A stretch of DNA of 25,541 nt. Source: a virus. Where the stretch lies: positions 1-25,541 of IMG/VR virus record IMGVR_UViG_3300025872_000275; one strand, 5' to 3'. Position 1 is the first letter of the stretch, and the number at the start of each line of letters is the position of its first letter. The notes beneath the pieces are model-generated. The model ran no database searches and was not told the origin of the DNA. It worked only from the letters and a program-made list of their open reading frames with translations. Shown piece by piece: positions 13,968 through 23,119 of this stretch. Position numbers and translations under genes: made by a program.

Positions 13968-14447
13968 ATGATTAACGCAATTGGAATCGACCTGACAGCA
14001 AACGATGCTACTCCCAAGTTTAAGTTGGGAACGATGAGCGGCACTATCGGTACTGAGGGTCCGTCAAAAATCTACAAGTATGTGAAGTATCTGAAGGGTG
14101 CAGGTAGTGTTGCAGCAGGCGCAGGCAAGGTAGCTTACTACCCGACTGTGACTGTTGCTGGCACAAACACCCTCGGCACTGTTGTCACTTGTGACCTGTC
14201 TGACAGCGATGAAGTGGGCGCTGGTGTTATGCAAGCGACTGTGACGGACACTTACTGTGGCTGGATTCAGGTTCACGGTATAGCTACTCTTGCCGCAGCA
14301 TTGACTGCTGGCGCTGATGGCGACCCGCTGACCCCAACCGGCTCCAGCGATGGTACTCTTGACCTGGCAACAGCTATCACGGATAACATCTGTGCAACAG
14401 CAATTGATGCCTCCGAGAAAATTGTTATGTGTAACTTCACATACTGA
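13968..14447 (+). CDS. Head decoration/stabilisation protein (putative), 159 aa
   Basis: TTTAGGAGAATTAGT gives a strong ribosome site for ATG 13968, directly downstream of the capsid gene. The product is Gly/Ala/Thr-rich and beta-like (KVAYYPTVTVAGTNTLGTVV, QATVTDTYCGWIQVHGIATL), with the residue character of head decoration or cement proteins. Three late positions (LTPTGSSDGTLDLATAI, about 121-137) match the pattern I associate with such proteins. The next feature is a terminator, so capsid and decoration proteins likely share a transcript and are highly expressed. The function is inferred mainly from position. Confidence 0.6.
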   Translation: MINAIGIDLTANDATPKFKLGTMSGTIGTEGPSKIYKYVKYLKGAGSVAAGAGKVAYYPTVTVAGTNTLGTVVTCDLSDSDEVGAGVMQATVTDTYCGWIQVHGIATLAAALTAGADGDPLTPTGSSDGTLDLATAITDNICATAIDASEKIVMCNFTY

Positions 14448-14452
14448 GTTTC

Positions 14453-14507
14453 CATAGCAATCCGCTGCTATGATTGGGGGGCGGTAGCAGTACCGTCCTC
14501 CTTTTTT
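14453..14507 (+). terminator. Rho-independent terminator (double hairpin)
   Basis: A strong stem of GGGGGGCGGTA (14476-14486) and TACCGTCCTCC (14491-14501), 11 pairs with two G-U wobbles and loop GCAG, is followed by six T (14502-14507). Just upstream, CATAGCA (14453-14459) and TGCTATG (14466-14472) form a second perfect hairpin. It ends the capsid/decoration transcript before the fibre genes. Confidence 0.85.
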
Positions 14508-14526
14508 GGCATGACAAGGAGTAGAA

Positions 14527-15258
14527 ATGTCGGCACTATTACAGGTGGCTGCAAGGTTTCCAGGTGTAGCCCTTCCTGTTGATGTTGGCACGACTGCCCC
14601 TGACAAGACGATGGGCGGCATACCCTATAAAAACGGGGTGCTTGCCGTTGATGTTGTAGGCGCTATTGTTGGGCATCACCAAGGGCTTCCCTTTGCAGAT
14701 AGTGGTCGATTAGCGGCCTCTGATGCTGACCCTGTAGATTTCAACTCAGGCGCTGAACCACTGGATTCCAACGGTCGATTGGCAATGTCCAACGACGCTA
14801 TTACTTCGTGGAGTTCCGGTATCCCCTATGTGAGTACAGGGGGTGTAGCGGCTGATGGTCTGGGGACTTTCCAGGGTGTTCGGTTCACTGTACAGCCTAC
14901 CAGCCAGTCAGTTGCTGAGGATGGGTCTGCATCATTTACCCTGACAGCGACCTCTGGAAATGCCTCTCCTATCACCTACCAGTGGCAACAGTTCATTGGT
15001 GGTGTGTGGACAGACTTATCGAATGGCGGCTCTATATCGGGAGCAACGACGAACACGCTGACGATTAATCCTGCATCTTTGGTTTACTCTGATGAGTTGT
15101 TCAGGTGCCTTGCCAGTAACAGTGTGGATACAGACCGTGCATCCAATACTGTGCTCTTGACTGTCGTGGCGTTAATAACATTTAATATCCTTACCGAAGC
15201 GGGTGAGAAAATGATTACCGAAGCGGGTGATTACATGGTTACTCAGGCGGCAGCGTAA
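14527..15258 (+). CDS. Structural protein with Ig-like domain, 243 aa
   Basis: ATG 14527 follows ACAAGGAGTAGAA. Residues about 1-115 hold a Gly/Asp-rich region with recurring short motifs (GRLAASDADPVDFNSG, GRLAMSNDA). Residues about 118-213 form an Ig-like domain: FTVQPTSQSVAEDGSASFTL, then ITYQWQQ, and the final strand ELFRCLASNSVDTDRAS with the Y/F.C pattern. The last 30 residues repeat ITEAGDYM-like units (LTEAGEKM, ITEAGDYM). Ig domains on phage virions often decorate heads or fibres and bind host-surface carbohydrates weakly. The TAATG at 15255-15259 couples it to the fibre gene. Head fibre or tail adaptor are both possible. Confidence 0.6.
   Translation: MSALLQVAARFPGVALPVDVGTTAPDKTMGGIPYKNGVLAVDVVGAIVGHHQGLPFADSGRLAASDADPVDFNSGAEPLDSNGRLAMSNDAITSWSSGIPYVSTGGVAADGLGTFQGVRFTVQPTSQSVAEDGSASFTLTATSGNASPITYQWQQFIGGVWTDLSNGGSISGATTNTLTINPASLVYSDELFRCLASNSVDTDRASNTVLLTVVALITFNILTEAGEKMITEAGDYMVTQAAA
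15191..15230 (+). repeat. Short direct repeat, 16 bp x2
   Basis: TTACCGAAGCGGGTGA occurs exactly at 15191-15206 and 15215-15230, encoding the repeated TEAGD/E motif at the C-terminus of the Ig-domain protein. Unlike the fibre repeat, this one is kept identical at DNA level. Confidence 0.8.
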
Positions 15259-18161
15259 TGGCAGATAAAAAATTCTCAGACTTCACCTCTACACCAATTC
15301 CTGACCAGACGGATTTGGTAGCTGGCGTTAATGCCGCAGGCAATGACAATCTCAAGATTCCGGTCAGTGCCTTTGCTACGGGTGCTGAAGGTGATCTGGC
15401 AACAACCGCTGTACAAGTGGTTTCTGGGACAGCTCCTGTTGTCTCCACACCTTCTGGCACTACCCGCACAATCTCTATGGCTGCTGCCACTGCTGCTGTA
15501 GATGGTTATATGACAGCTACTGCTTTCTCCCGACTGGAGAACACGTCAGGCACGAACACGGGTGACAGTGCTGTAAACAGTACATCAAATACCTATGCCG
15601 ATGCCAAGGTAGCCGATGCGATCAACAATGGCACAACGACGATTGCCCCTAGTCAGAATGCGGTGTTCGATGCCCTAGCTCTCAAGGCTCCCTTACTTTC
15701 ACCTTCATTTACCACACCGAGTCTGGGCGATGCCACGGCACTCTCTATCAACGGGGGTACGCTGACAGGCAACAACTCTGGGGATAATGCGACTAACACC
15801 TCAGCACAATCCTACGCTGATGCAAAAGTCGCTGATGCCATTAACAACGGAACGACAACCATTGCTCCCAGTCAGAACGCAGTATTTGATGCACTGGCCC
15901 TGAAAGAGAATGGTCTTGGTAATCCAGGTACTGACGGTCATGTTCTAGCCTCTACCACAGGGGGTGTAAGGTCTTGGGTGGCTCCGGGTGGTGCGGGTGG
16001 TAGTGCTCATATCATCGCTGATGATGGCGTAGCTAAAACTGACCGAGCAACACTCAACTTCATTGAAGATTTCGATGTTGTTGATAACAACCCTACAACA
16101 GATGTTAAGCTAAATGTCGCTAACAAGGCTTCTCTTGACCTTGCCGACACTGCTTTACAGACAGAATCACCTAATGATGGATTGGCATATCTTAGAACCA
16201 ATACCAGTGGTACTGAGGGATGGGTAAGACCCACTCATGCCGACTTGGGTGATGTAGAGAATGACAACGCACACCCTATTGGCGCAATAACAGGGCTTAG
16301 TACTCAATTAACCGCTATTGCCCAGTGGGAGGCCGATCACCTAGCCGCTGAAAACCCCCACAACATGGCAACTAATGAAGAGTATCTGATAGTAACGGGT
16401 GCTCCCACCGGATTGCCGGGAGTTGTCCCACAGAAAGCCCACGATACCCAAACAGGCGATATTTACCGCTATGTCGGGGGTGCAGGCGGTGGTTCTGCTG
16501 GTTATGTATTCAATGGTACACGGACAGCAACGCTTCTCAATGATTGGGAGTCTCTCGGAGATAACACGGTCTATGCTGATGTGCAGTATCAAGGAAATGC
16601 AGGACTGGTTCCTACACTCCCTATTGATTACTCACTAGGTACGGGGTATTCAGGGACAGTTTCCAATCTCTATCTAACAGACAGCGCACCGATTCAGGGA
16701 GTCACGGTTTGTTACGGCAACAATGCCCGTTATTTTGATTTGGATCAATACATCGAATTGACAGGTACGTTTGACATTTCTTTTAACTGGATACGGGAAG
16801 ATGCAGTTAGTACCCAGACAACAGTCATGGGGAATATGGATTCACTTACTACCAGTTCTATCCATCTAACCAATGCAGCTACTAACGATATTATCTTAGA
16901 AATAGGCGCGGGTACTATTACGTTTTCAGATGTGTTAGTGGGCAAGGATGTAGGCAAGCAAGTCGCCATTAGAATATACCGCGACGAAGATGACCTTATC
17001 TCATGCGAAGTCGATGGGTTTCCAGCGGGAACTGCACAAACGCTCGCTGGAACATTGACGATTAACTCTTTCGGAAAGGGTGCAACAAACCAACTCTTAA
17101 ATACAGATTCAGCACTTCACGGCGTAGAGATTACGGATAGCTCTGGCAGGCTGTGGGACTTCCCGCTAGACGAAGGGACAGGAACCACTATAGGCAACTA
17201 CGACATAGTCACTAACAAACTGGCGTGGTTCACCAACTCACAGATTTACAGTAACAATATAGAAGATGGCATATCTCCGCCTCCGCCTCCAGAGCGTGTT
17301 GGAATCTTTTACTCTTCTGGTGGTGAAAAAGGAGGTCCTGCTTCTAACACTGTTGTTCTCTCTGGAATAGACACAGGCTATTACACTACCAATAATAATG
17401 CCGATCCAGAAGATGTGTGGAAATTCAGTTGGACACCAACAACTGCTGAATACGCTAAGTCAAACCTGATTAGACTAGCAACTGACGCAACGTATTGCTC
17501 TTCTACTCACGCTGGTACTCGCGCTAGTGATGGCGGGGCATTTTATGCCCTGTCAGGAAGTTATGTCCATAGGTCTTTCTGGGATAATTCTTGGACTCCG
17601 GTAGGCACTCTTAACGATAAGAAACGTTCAGAGATGAATACTCCGAACGGATACTTCATCCCCTATAACCAAGAGATTTGGATAGGCTTTGCGGTATGGG
17701 TTCCGAACACTGCCGTAATGATTGCACAATGCGAAGGATTCTCTAACACCAGTGGCAATAACTTTATCTGCCAGCTTCATCCTGGCGACCCCGGACCATT
17801 CAATGGTATCAAGATAGTAAATGATCAGTGGCACCTTTCTTATGGGGACTATTCCTATGGAACTAATGCCTTTTGTGGTGCTGTTGAAAAGGGCAAATGG
17901 ACTAAGTTTGTAATTCATACAAATATGTCTACTGGCTCTGATAACTATTGTGATATTTGGATAGACCAAACGAGTGGAGACACTCCTATTTTTAGAAAGT
18001 CTGGAATAGGTTATCCGATAAATGATTCAGGCCATATGAACTTCAAATTTGGAGTCTATGTGGGCGCTACCTTTTCTAGCCACGTTTGCTACTTCTACGA
18101 TGAGTTCCGCTTTGGCGACTCTACCTCCAACTTTAATTCTGTCCTGCCGGGAGGCGTGTAG
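15258..18161 (+). CDS. Tail fibre with C-terminal polysaccharide lyase-like domain, 967 aa
   Basis: The N-terminus (KKFSDFTSTPIPDQTDLVAG) is typical of the virion-binding end of phage fibres. Residues about 109-143 and 181-216 are two copies of a fibre repeat (core YADAKVADAINNG...FDALALK). A glycine-rich shaft follows, then a concanavalin-like domain (about 430-660). A short proline hinge (PPPPPER, about 672-678) leads to a lyase-like domain (about 680-967) with EIWIGFAVWVP, DQWHLSYGDY, GKWTKFVIH and CYFYDEFRFGD, the same landmarks as the secreted protein at 6500. This suggests a host-recognition fibre that also degrades surface polysaccharide. Enzyme activity is inferred from fold similarity. 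Confidence 0.75.
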   Translation: MADKKFSDFTSTPIPDQTDLVAGVNAAGNDNLKIPVSAFATGAEGDLATTAVQVVSGTAPVVSTPSGTTRTISMAAATAAVDGYMTATAFSRLENTSGTNTGDSAVNSTSNTYADAKVADAINNGTTTIAPSQNAVFDALALKAPLLSPSFTTPSLGDATALSINGGTLTGNNSGDNATNTSAQSYADAKVADAINNGTTTIAPSQNAVFDALALKENGLGNPGTDGHVLASTTGGVRSWVAPGGAGGSAHIIADDGVAKTDRATLNFIEDFDVVDNNPTTDVKLNVANKASLDLADTALQTESPNDGLAYLRTNTSGTEGWVRPTHADLGDVENDNAHPIGAITGLSTQLTAIAQWEADHLAAENPHNMATNEEYLIVTGAPTGLPGVVPQKAHDTQTGDIYRYVGGAGGGSAGYVFNGTRTATLLNDWESLGDNTVYADVQYQGNAGLVPTLPIDYSLGTGYSGTVSNLYLTDSAPIQGVTVCYGNNARYFDLDQYIELTGTFDISFNWIREDAVSTQTTVMGNMDSLTTSSIHLTNAATNDIILEIGAGTITFSDVLVGKDVGKQVAIRIYRDEDDLISCEVDGFPAGTAQTLAGTLTINSFGKGATNQLLNTDSALHGVEITDSSGRLWDFPLDEGTGTTIGNYDIVTNKLAWFTNSQIYSNNIEDGISPPPPPERVGIFYSSGGEKGGPASNTVVLSGIDTGYYTTNNNADPEDVWKFSWTPTTAEYAKSNLIRLATDATYCSSTHAGTRASDGGAFYALSGSYVHRSFWDNSWTPVGTLNDKKRSEMNTPNGYFIPYNQEIWIGFAVWVPNTAVMIAQCEGFSNTSGNNFICQLHPGDPGPFNGIKIVNDQWHLSYGDYSYGTNAFCGAVEKGKWTKFVIHTNMSTGSDNYCDIWIDQTSGDTPIFRKSGIGYPINDSGHMNFKFGVYVGATFSSHVCYFYDEFRFGDSTSNFNSVLPGGV
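15582..15905 (+). repeat. Recoded internal fibre repeat (15582-15686 and 15798-15905)
   Basis: The two copies share a 31-residue stretch, from YADAKV to LALK, that is identical in protein, yet 24 of the 31 codons differ between them. Only GAT, GAT, AAC, ATT, AGT, CAG and GAT codons are the same. Confidence 0.85.
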
Positions 18162-18163
18162 TC

Positions 18164-21100
18164 ATGGCATATGTACAAGGATGGCAGAGAGAAACAGCAT
18201 CAACAGATTGGTGGAAAACAACTGCTACTTCTGGAACTGTTACTGTAGGAACACCCTCAGCAACTTCTGGCAATTTGCTCATAGGGGTATTTGTCCTTAG
18301 GGCTGGTTCAGTATATACGTTCGATGCTGCCCCTGCTGGATGGACAGAAGTTCAGCGGTTAAAGACAAACGTCAATGTAATAGTCTGCTCTAGGGAAGCG
18401 TCTGGTACTTCAGCAGACAACTTCACAATGGCATGGACCAATGACGGGACGGGTGCAGATACCCGCCTATGGTACGGTGCTGTTGCTGAATTCACTGGTG
18501 TAAATATAGTTGCAGGTGTTCCAGAGCTACACCGGATTGGCACCAACTCTGCGAATGCTGCGTCAACCAATACGAACAAAAGCGGCGGATCGTGTAGCGC
18601 AAGCATTGTAACGGCTGCTGGACAGGCTATTTCTATTCTCGCAGTGGCTGATGAGATAACGGCTGGAATTTCTGTTTCTGCTGGCTTTACCTCCAAATAC
18701 ATGACGGACTTTTCTGCCATTGGTCTTGGCACGGAGTATTTTCCGCAAGTTGGTTTTGCAACGCTTGATAATGATGGTAACGGGACTGGCGCTCAGACAA
18801 ACGAATGGACTTGGACAGACAACACGCCCGCAACGAATGGAGCAGTTTCTGTTCTGCTCACCTACGGCAATACGGGTGGCACTGTTCCAGACTGGTCATA
18901 CGATGGCACAGGTGCGAACGGACTTGATGCAGCAGGCTTGGGTGGCCCTGCTGGTAGCAGTGGGGCTGCTAGTACGGTAACAGCAGACTCTTCTGGCGGG
19001 ACGTATGAGTTAATTGGAACCGCTGTCACTGCTGCTTCTGCTGAACACACTACCCGTTGGTTCCTGAAGAAAGGCTCACCCTTCGTAGGAAGTGTTGACA
19101 TCACGCTAGATTATGATGGAACCCCAACATGGAACACAGTGGCAAATGGGAGTATTGGAACCAACTCATTCACTCAGCACATATTCTCTAAAACAGTAGC
19201 CAATCCCCGCATTGCTCTCAGGTTTAGTAATGCCAATGACAAGATTATCGTGGGTAATGCTGAGTTACACCTTAACACAGCAGCCGCTGATCTTCAGGGC
19301 GCATCACATATCTATACAGTAGAGAGTGCTGTCACTGCACAACTCTCAACTGACTACACATATGGTGCTGTAGTCACGCCTGATGTGACATCGGCATGGA
19401 CAGCCATTCCTGATAACTCTCGTTACTACCCAATGACCGAGGGCGGCACTAGCACTGTAATGACACAGACTGGTCCCTCTGCTGAAGGGGACGGCGAGTA
19501 CTCAACGGGTACTGGAGGTGCTTGGGGTGCTTCAGCAGGATGGGAGCTTGCTGCTCCTGGTGTGGTTGATAATGTCGTTACCCTAGAAAGCGCAGTCTCT
19601 ACGCTATCAACTCGCTCTCTCGTAGCAGGAGAACCCACGGGTATTGACCCTGCCACTGCAACGACCATGAGCTTTGTCTATGGTGCGGGAGCGACAGGAA
19701 CATTCACCCTGACTCCTGTAGGGGCCACGGTTGATATCTGGATTGCAGGGGTTAAATACCCTCTGTCAGGCGCACAGGTCGTAGCTGTCACAAAGACTAC
19801 CGGACTGTGGTTTATCTACTATTCTGCTCCCGGTGGAGTAGGTCAGTGGAATTGCTCACAAACCCCGTGGACGATTGGCTCCACTCAGGCACCTGTTGCA
19901 GCGGTCTATATCAACACCACTCTCGGAGCGGGACTGCTGTGTGATGAGCGTCATGGCATTTCGATGGATTGGGCTACCCATGCCAGACTCCATGCTGTTG
20001 ACGGATCACAAATATCCTCTGGTGGCACACTGGCGGGATTTGTTGTATCAGGTACAGCAGCAAACTCAGACCCTGCTGCGTCTGACGTACAGGTCACTGT
20101 AGCTCAGACCACTCTCAGGGATGAGGATATTGTCCTGTCCTTGAGCGCACTGACAGCAGGTTCCTATTTCGTTCCTAATAGAACCGGAACGGGGTCAACG
20201 TGGACATGGGGAACGAAAACAGTACCCTATCTGGCAAGTGATCTCACGGTATCGCCTGGAACCAACATTGGTTTCATTCAGTACAACCGGCTGAATGGTT
20301 CAACGTGGGAACTGACCAACCTTGCAACGGGCCAATTCGTCAACTACTACGTCTTTGCGACTGACATTGTTGACCCTGTATTAGCACGGTTCATCTTTGT
20401 CCCAGGACAGGCTGTTCATGCCGATCTGACGAGCGCACAGGCGGAATCGGTACTGAGTCTGAACCTGAGTGGCTTCCCGACAGGAGAGTTTGCTCCTCTC
20501 TACCAGATAACTTATCGCTGCTCTACCAACGCCAACTACAATGACATGATTGGACGCTGTGCAATTGCCTCTAATCCGGTACGTCTGGTTGGCTTTACAA
20601 GTTCAGTATCGTCTACGGTATCACCAAGCTCTCACAATGCCCTAAGCAATAGGTCAGATGCCGATAGTCATCCTGCTACTGCGGTATCCTTTACTCCAGC
20701 AGGAAACATTGCAGCGACGACAGTACAGGCGGCGATTGCTGAACTGGATACTGAAAAAGCCCCTCTTACTCTTGTTGATTCCGGCGATCTGTACACAGCC
20801 ACTACGGTAGAAGGTGCGCTGGCTGAAGTTATGGCGGACGTTAATGCTATAACCCCAATTACCGACATTGACTCTCTGAGTGCAGCAAGTACCCCAACAG
20901 GAGTAGAGAAACTAGTAGGGCTTCAGTCAAGTACTGCTGTGACTGCAACTGTTCAGCAAGTTGCTGGCTCACCCGCCACTGATATGATGGCCCATGCAAA
21001 AGATAGAGTCAGGTTTTTCTCTCATCTAATGCAAACACCTAAAGACTACGATAACACGACCACAGGTACTCTTTTTGGAATTGAGCCATTTGAATGCTTT

Positions 21101-21709
21101 AATGGTGGAACAACAGGCGCTAAGGTGTCGCAAGAATCTGATTCCATACTTAGATACGGCGTGGCATCCTTAGCAACAGGCACAAATAGTGCAGGTTACG
21201 CAGCGTTAATTAGTACAGTATCCCCCATATATTTTGTAACAGCGGGTAGCAGTTTCGACATAAGGTTTCTGGTATTGGTATCAGCTTTACCAGATGGAAC
21301 AAATACGTTTACAGTAGAAATTGGCTTGGTTACTGCACCAACCGCAGTGGCAACCACAGGGATATTTTTCAGGCTTACTAGCGCGTCTGGCAACTGGCAT
21401 ATGGTGACTAAGGCAAGCGCGGGTTCAGAAACGTCAACAACGACAAGTACGGCTGCTACTGTTGGCAGTATATTTGGCACATACCAGACGTTGAGAATTA
21501 CGTACACCTCCGCTGGTGCTAATTTTTATATAAACAATACACTTATCAACGGATCGCCTATCACCGCCACACTTCCACCGAACAACACCGCTCTTTTTTG
21601 TGGTGCCGTTATCCGCAAATCTGCCAGCACAACAAGCAGATCGCTGTACGTCGATGCTATTAGTCTGGATTTCAACACAACTGATGGCGCGGGGACATAC
21701 TTTGCTTAG
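18164..21709 (+). CDS. Large fibre/adhesin-like virion protein, 1181 aa
   Basis: ATG 18164 follows GGGAGGCGTGTAGTC. The protein is Thr/Ser/Gly/Ala-rich and beta-like throughout. The N-terminal domain (about 1-235; SGNLLIGVFVLRAGSVYTF, DNFTMAWTNDGTGADTRLWY, NEWTWTDN) resembles a repeated fibre module, with later regions containing SHIYTVESAVTAQLSTDYTY. A helical trimer-forming section of the type seen in fibres appears near 830-930 (NIAATTVQAAIAELDTEKAP, YTATTVEGALAEVMADVNAI). The C-terminal about 200 residues look like a concanavalin-type sandwich ending DAISLDFNTTDGAGTYFA. It is probably a second receptor-binding fibre acting with its neighbours. No enzyme motif is recognised. Confidence 0.65.
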   Translation: MAYVQGWQRETASTDWWKTTATSGTVTVGTPSATSGNLLIGVFVLRAGSVYTFDAAPAGWTEVQRLKTNVNVIVCSREASGTSADNFTMAWTNDGTGADTRLWYGAVAEFTGVNIVAGVPELHRIGTNSANAASTNTNKSGGSCSASIVTAAGQAISILAVADEITAGISVSAGFTSKYMTDFSAIGLGTEYFPQVGFATLDNDGNGTGAQTNEWTWTDNTPATNGAVSVLLTYGNTGGTVPDWSYDGTGANGLDAAGLGGPAGSSGAASTVTADSSGGTYELIGTAVTAASAEHTTRWFLKKGSPFVGSVDITLDYDGTPTWNTVANGSIGTNSFTQHIFSKTVANPRIALRFSNANDKIIVGNAELHLNTAAADLQGASHIYTVESAVTAQLSTDYTYGAVVTPDVTSAWTAIPDNSRYYPMTEGGTSTVMTQTGPSAEGDGEYSTGTGGAWGASAGWELAAPGVVDNVVTLESAVSTLSTRSLVAGEPTGIDPATATTMSFVYGAGATGTFTLTPVGATVDIWIAGVKYPLSGAQVVAVTKTTGLWFIYYSAPGGVGQWNCSQTPWTIGSTQAPVAAVYINTTLGAGLLCDERHGISMDWATHARLHAVDGSQISSGGTLAGFVVSGTAANSDPAASDVQVTVAQTTLRDEDIVLSLSALTAGSYFVPNRTGTGSTWTWGTKTVPYLASDLTVSPGTNIGFIQYNRLNGSTWELTNLATGQFVNYYVFATDIVDPVLARFIFVPGQAVHADLTSAQAESVLSLNLSGFPTGEFAPLYQITYRCSTNANYNDMIGRCAIASNPVRLVGFTSSVSSTVSPSSHNALSNRSDADSHPATAVSFTPAGNIAATTVQAAIAELDTEKAPLTLVDSGDLYTATTVEGALAEVMADVNAITPITDIDSLSAASTPTGVEKLVGLQSSTAVTATVQQVAGSPATDMMAHAKDRVRFFSHLMQTPKDYDNTTTGTLFGIEPFECFNGGTTGAKVSQESDSILRYGVASLATGTNSAGYAALISTVSPIYFVTAGSSFDIRFLVLVSALPDGTNTFTVEIGLVTAPTAVATTGIFFRLTSASGNWHMVTKASAGSETSTTTSTAATVGSIFGTYQTLRITYTSAGANFYINNTLINGSPITATLPPNNTALFCGAVIRKSASTTSRSLYVDAISLDFNTTDGAGTYFA

Positions 21710-22358
21710 TTCATCAGCAGTTATCTCTACTAGCGGAACGAGACTTGGTCGATCAGGTATAAAGCTGGCAGTTCCTGCATGGAAACAAGCCTATCAGCTA
21801 TCTGGGGCATCGAATTGGTGGAACAGGGCAGGGATTGTAACAATATCGTCTGTTGACTACTTTACCAACAGTGACCCAGACCAAGGTGCAATAGGACAAG
21901 CGAATATTCCCGGTGGAAGGGCCTGTTTATACCAAGATATTGGAACAGTTAATTACGAGATCAGTGTCACATGGACAGGGGATGAGCTTTTACCCTGTGG
22001 GCCAACTGTATGTATAACACCAGCAGATACGGCGTTTGGCCTGAATTTCTGTTACGAGGACACAATTACGGCATATGTCTTATGGAAGATTGGACGGCAA
22101 CCCAGTGACGTTGCTGTGCTGGCAACAAGCGCATCAACAGCACACACAGACGGAGTGGATGTTGTGCTGAAGATGGTTGTTTCCAATGGGTTTGTAACGT
22201 GCTATGCAGATGGGGTTGAGAAAATAGCAGCAACGGCTATTCCTTCTGGACTTGTGGCATCTACTATTGTAGGTGTAAACATGGATGTAAACCCATCCGT
22301 AGGACGACCAGCAAACCAAGCATGCTTAGTGTCACCAGCAACTATTGTGAGAAGGTAA
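21684..22358 (+). CDS. Fibre-associated beta-rich protein, about 224 aa
   Basis: The start is uncertain. ATG 21684 lies inside the end of the upstream fibre gene but lacks a Shine-Dalgarno sequence; TTG 21702 has GGGGA at good spacing and overlaps the upstream TAG. The product contains SGASNWWNRAGIVTISSVDY, then INYEIS-like NYEISVTWTGDELLP, and VVLKMVVSNGFVTCYADGVE, a beta-sandwich pattern close to LamG/concanavalin folds. It may be a third receptor-binding subunit, a fibre tip or a chaperone. The overlap suggests expression coupled to the 1181-residue protein. Confidence 0.55.
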   Translation: MARGHTLLSSSAVISTSGTRLGRSGIKLAVPAWKQAYQLSGASNWWNRAGIVTISSVDYFTNSDPDQGAIGQANIPGGRACLYQDIGTVNYEISVTWTGDELLPCGPTVCITPADTAFGLNFCYEDTITAYVLWKIGRQPSDVAVLATSASTAHTDGVDVVLKMVVSNGFVTCYADGVEKIAATAIPSGLVASTIVGVNMDVNPSVGRPANQACLVSPATIVRR

Positions 22359-22408
22359 ACGGGCAATAAGCCTATAACAGGCCAAAGAGCCTAAAGGAGT
22401 GCAGCGGA

Positions 22409-23107
22409 ATGTTAGAAGCAACGTATGAGGAATCACGGATGGCATTGGGGAGAGGGCAGAGCAACGGGGATGAATTCCTTGCTGTGCGCTTTTACATGGA
22501 TGCCAAGTTGAACACCCAAAAGACGGAGTTGGAAGGTCGCCCTATTTACGACGATGTGCCGTGGATTGAGATCATGCAGCCTGGGAACAAGAACACAGTG
22601 GTGGTTCGTCCCGCTAATGAGAGGGACAAACAACGGTTCCCTACCCACTGGAGACTGTGGAAGGAAAGGACTTCTGAGGAAGAAGTTATCTCTGGTACTC
22701 GTTTGACAGATTGGCCGGGAGTTACCCGTGGTCAGGTAGAGGAACTGTCCTTTTTCAACATCAAGACCGTGGAACAGTTGGCGAATATGGCTGACTCCAA
22801 CACAGGTGCTATGATGGGCCTTGTAACACTGAAGGAAAAGGCTAAGAAGTACCTCGGAGTTGCCAAGGAAGCAGCAACGGCTGATGCACTGGAAGCCGCT
22901 AACCGCCGTATTGACGAACTGATGGCGCTGGTTCAGGATAAAGGGGCTGTTGTGGATAACCCTGTGGATAATGTTCCACGTGGCGTGTCAGAAGTAGACC
23001 CTGTGGAACAGGTATTGGCCCATATTGCGGAAGGAAACCCCAATCCTCCACCGAAGAAGAAGCGCCATCGACGCACCAAGGCAGAAATAGAGGCCGCAAA
23101 AGGCTGA
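22409..23107 (+). CDS. Phage structural-type protein with basic tail, 232 aa
   Basis: AAAGGAGTGCAGCGGA precedes ATG 22409. The N-terminal part contains FLAVRFYMDAKLNTQKTELE and VPWIEIMQPGNKNTVVVRPA (about 23-69), then ERDKQRFPTHWRLWKE. A helix-hairpin-helix-like stretch follows (WPGVTRGQVEELSFFNIKTV, about 102-121), then a coiled coil and a lysine/arginine-rich tail (PPPKKKRHRRTKAEIEAAKG). I recognise this layout from unnamed proteins near head-tail genes of podovirus-like phages. The HhH-like and basic parts suggest contact with DNA or neck parts. The function is not established. Confidence 0.6.
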   Translation: MLEATYEESRMALGRGQSNGDEFLAVRFYMDAKLNTQKTELEGRPIYDDVPWIEIMQPGNKNTVVVRPANERDKQRFPTHWRLWKERTSEEEVISGTRLTDWPGVTRGQVEELSFFNIKTVEQLANMADSNTGAMMGLVTLKEKAKKYLGVAKEAATADALEAANRRIDELMALVQDKGAVVDNPVDNVPRGVSEVDPVEQVLAHIAEGNPNPPPKKKRHRRTKAEIEAAKG

Positions 23108-23119
23108 TAGGAGTATGAA

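Noticed and set aside
19426-20102. Several 70-125 codon frames antisense or out of phase within the fibre genes
   Set aside because: They lie wholly inside long, clearly coding fibre frames and show no motif or translation signal.
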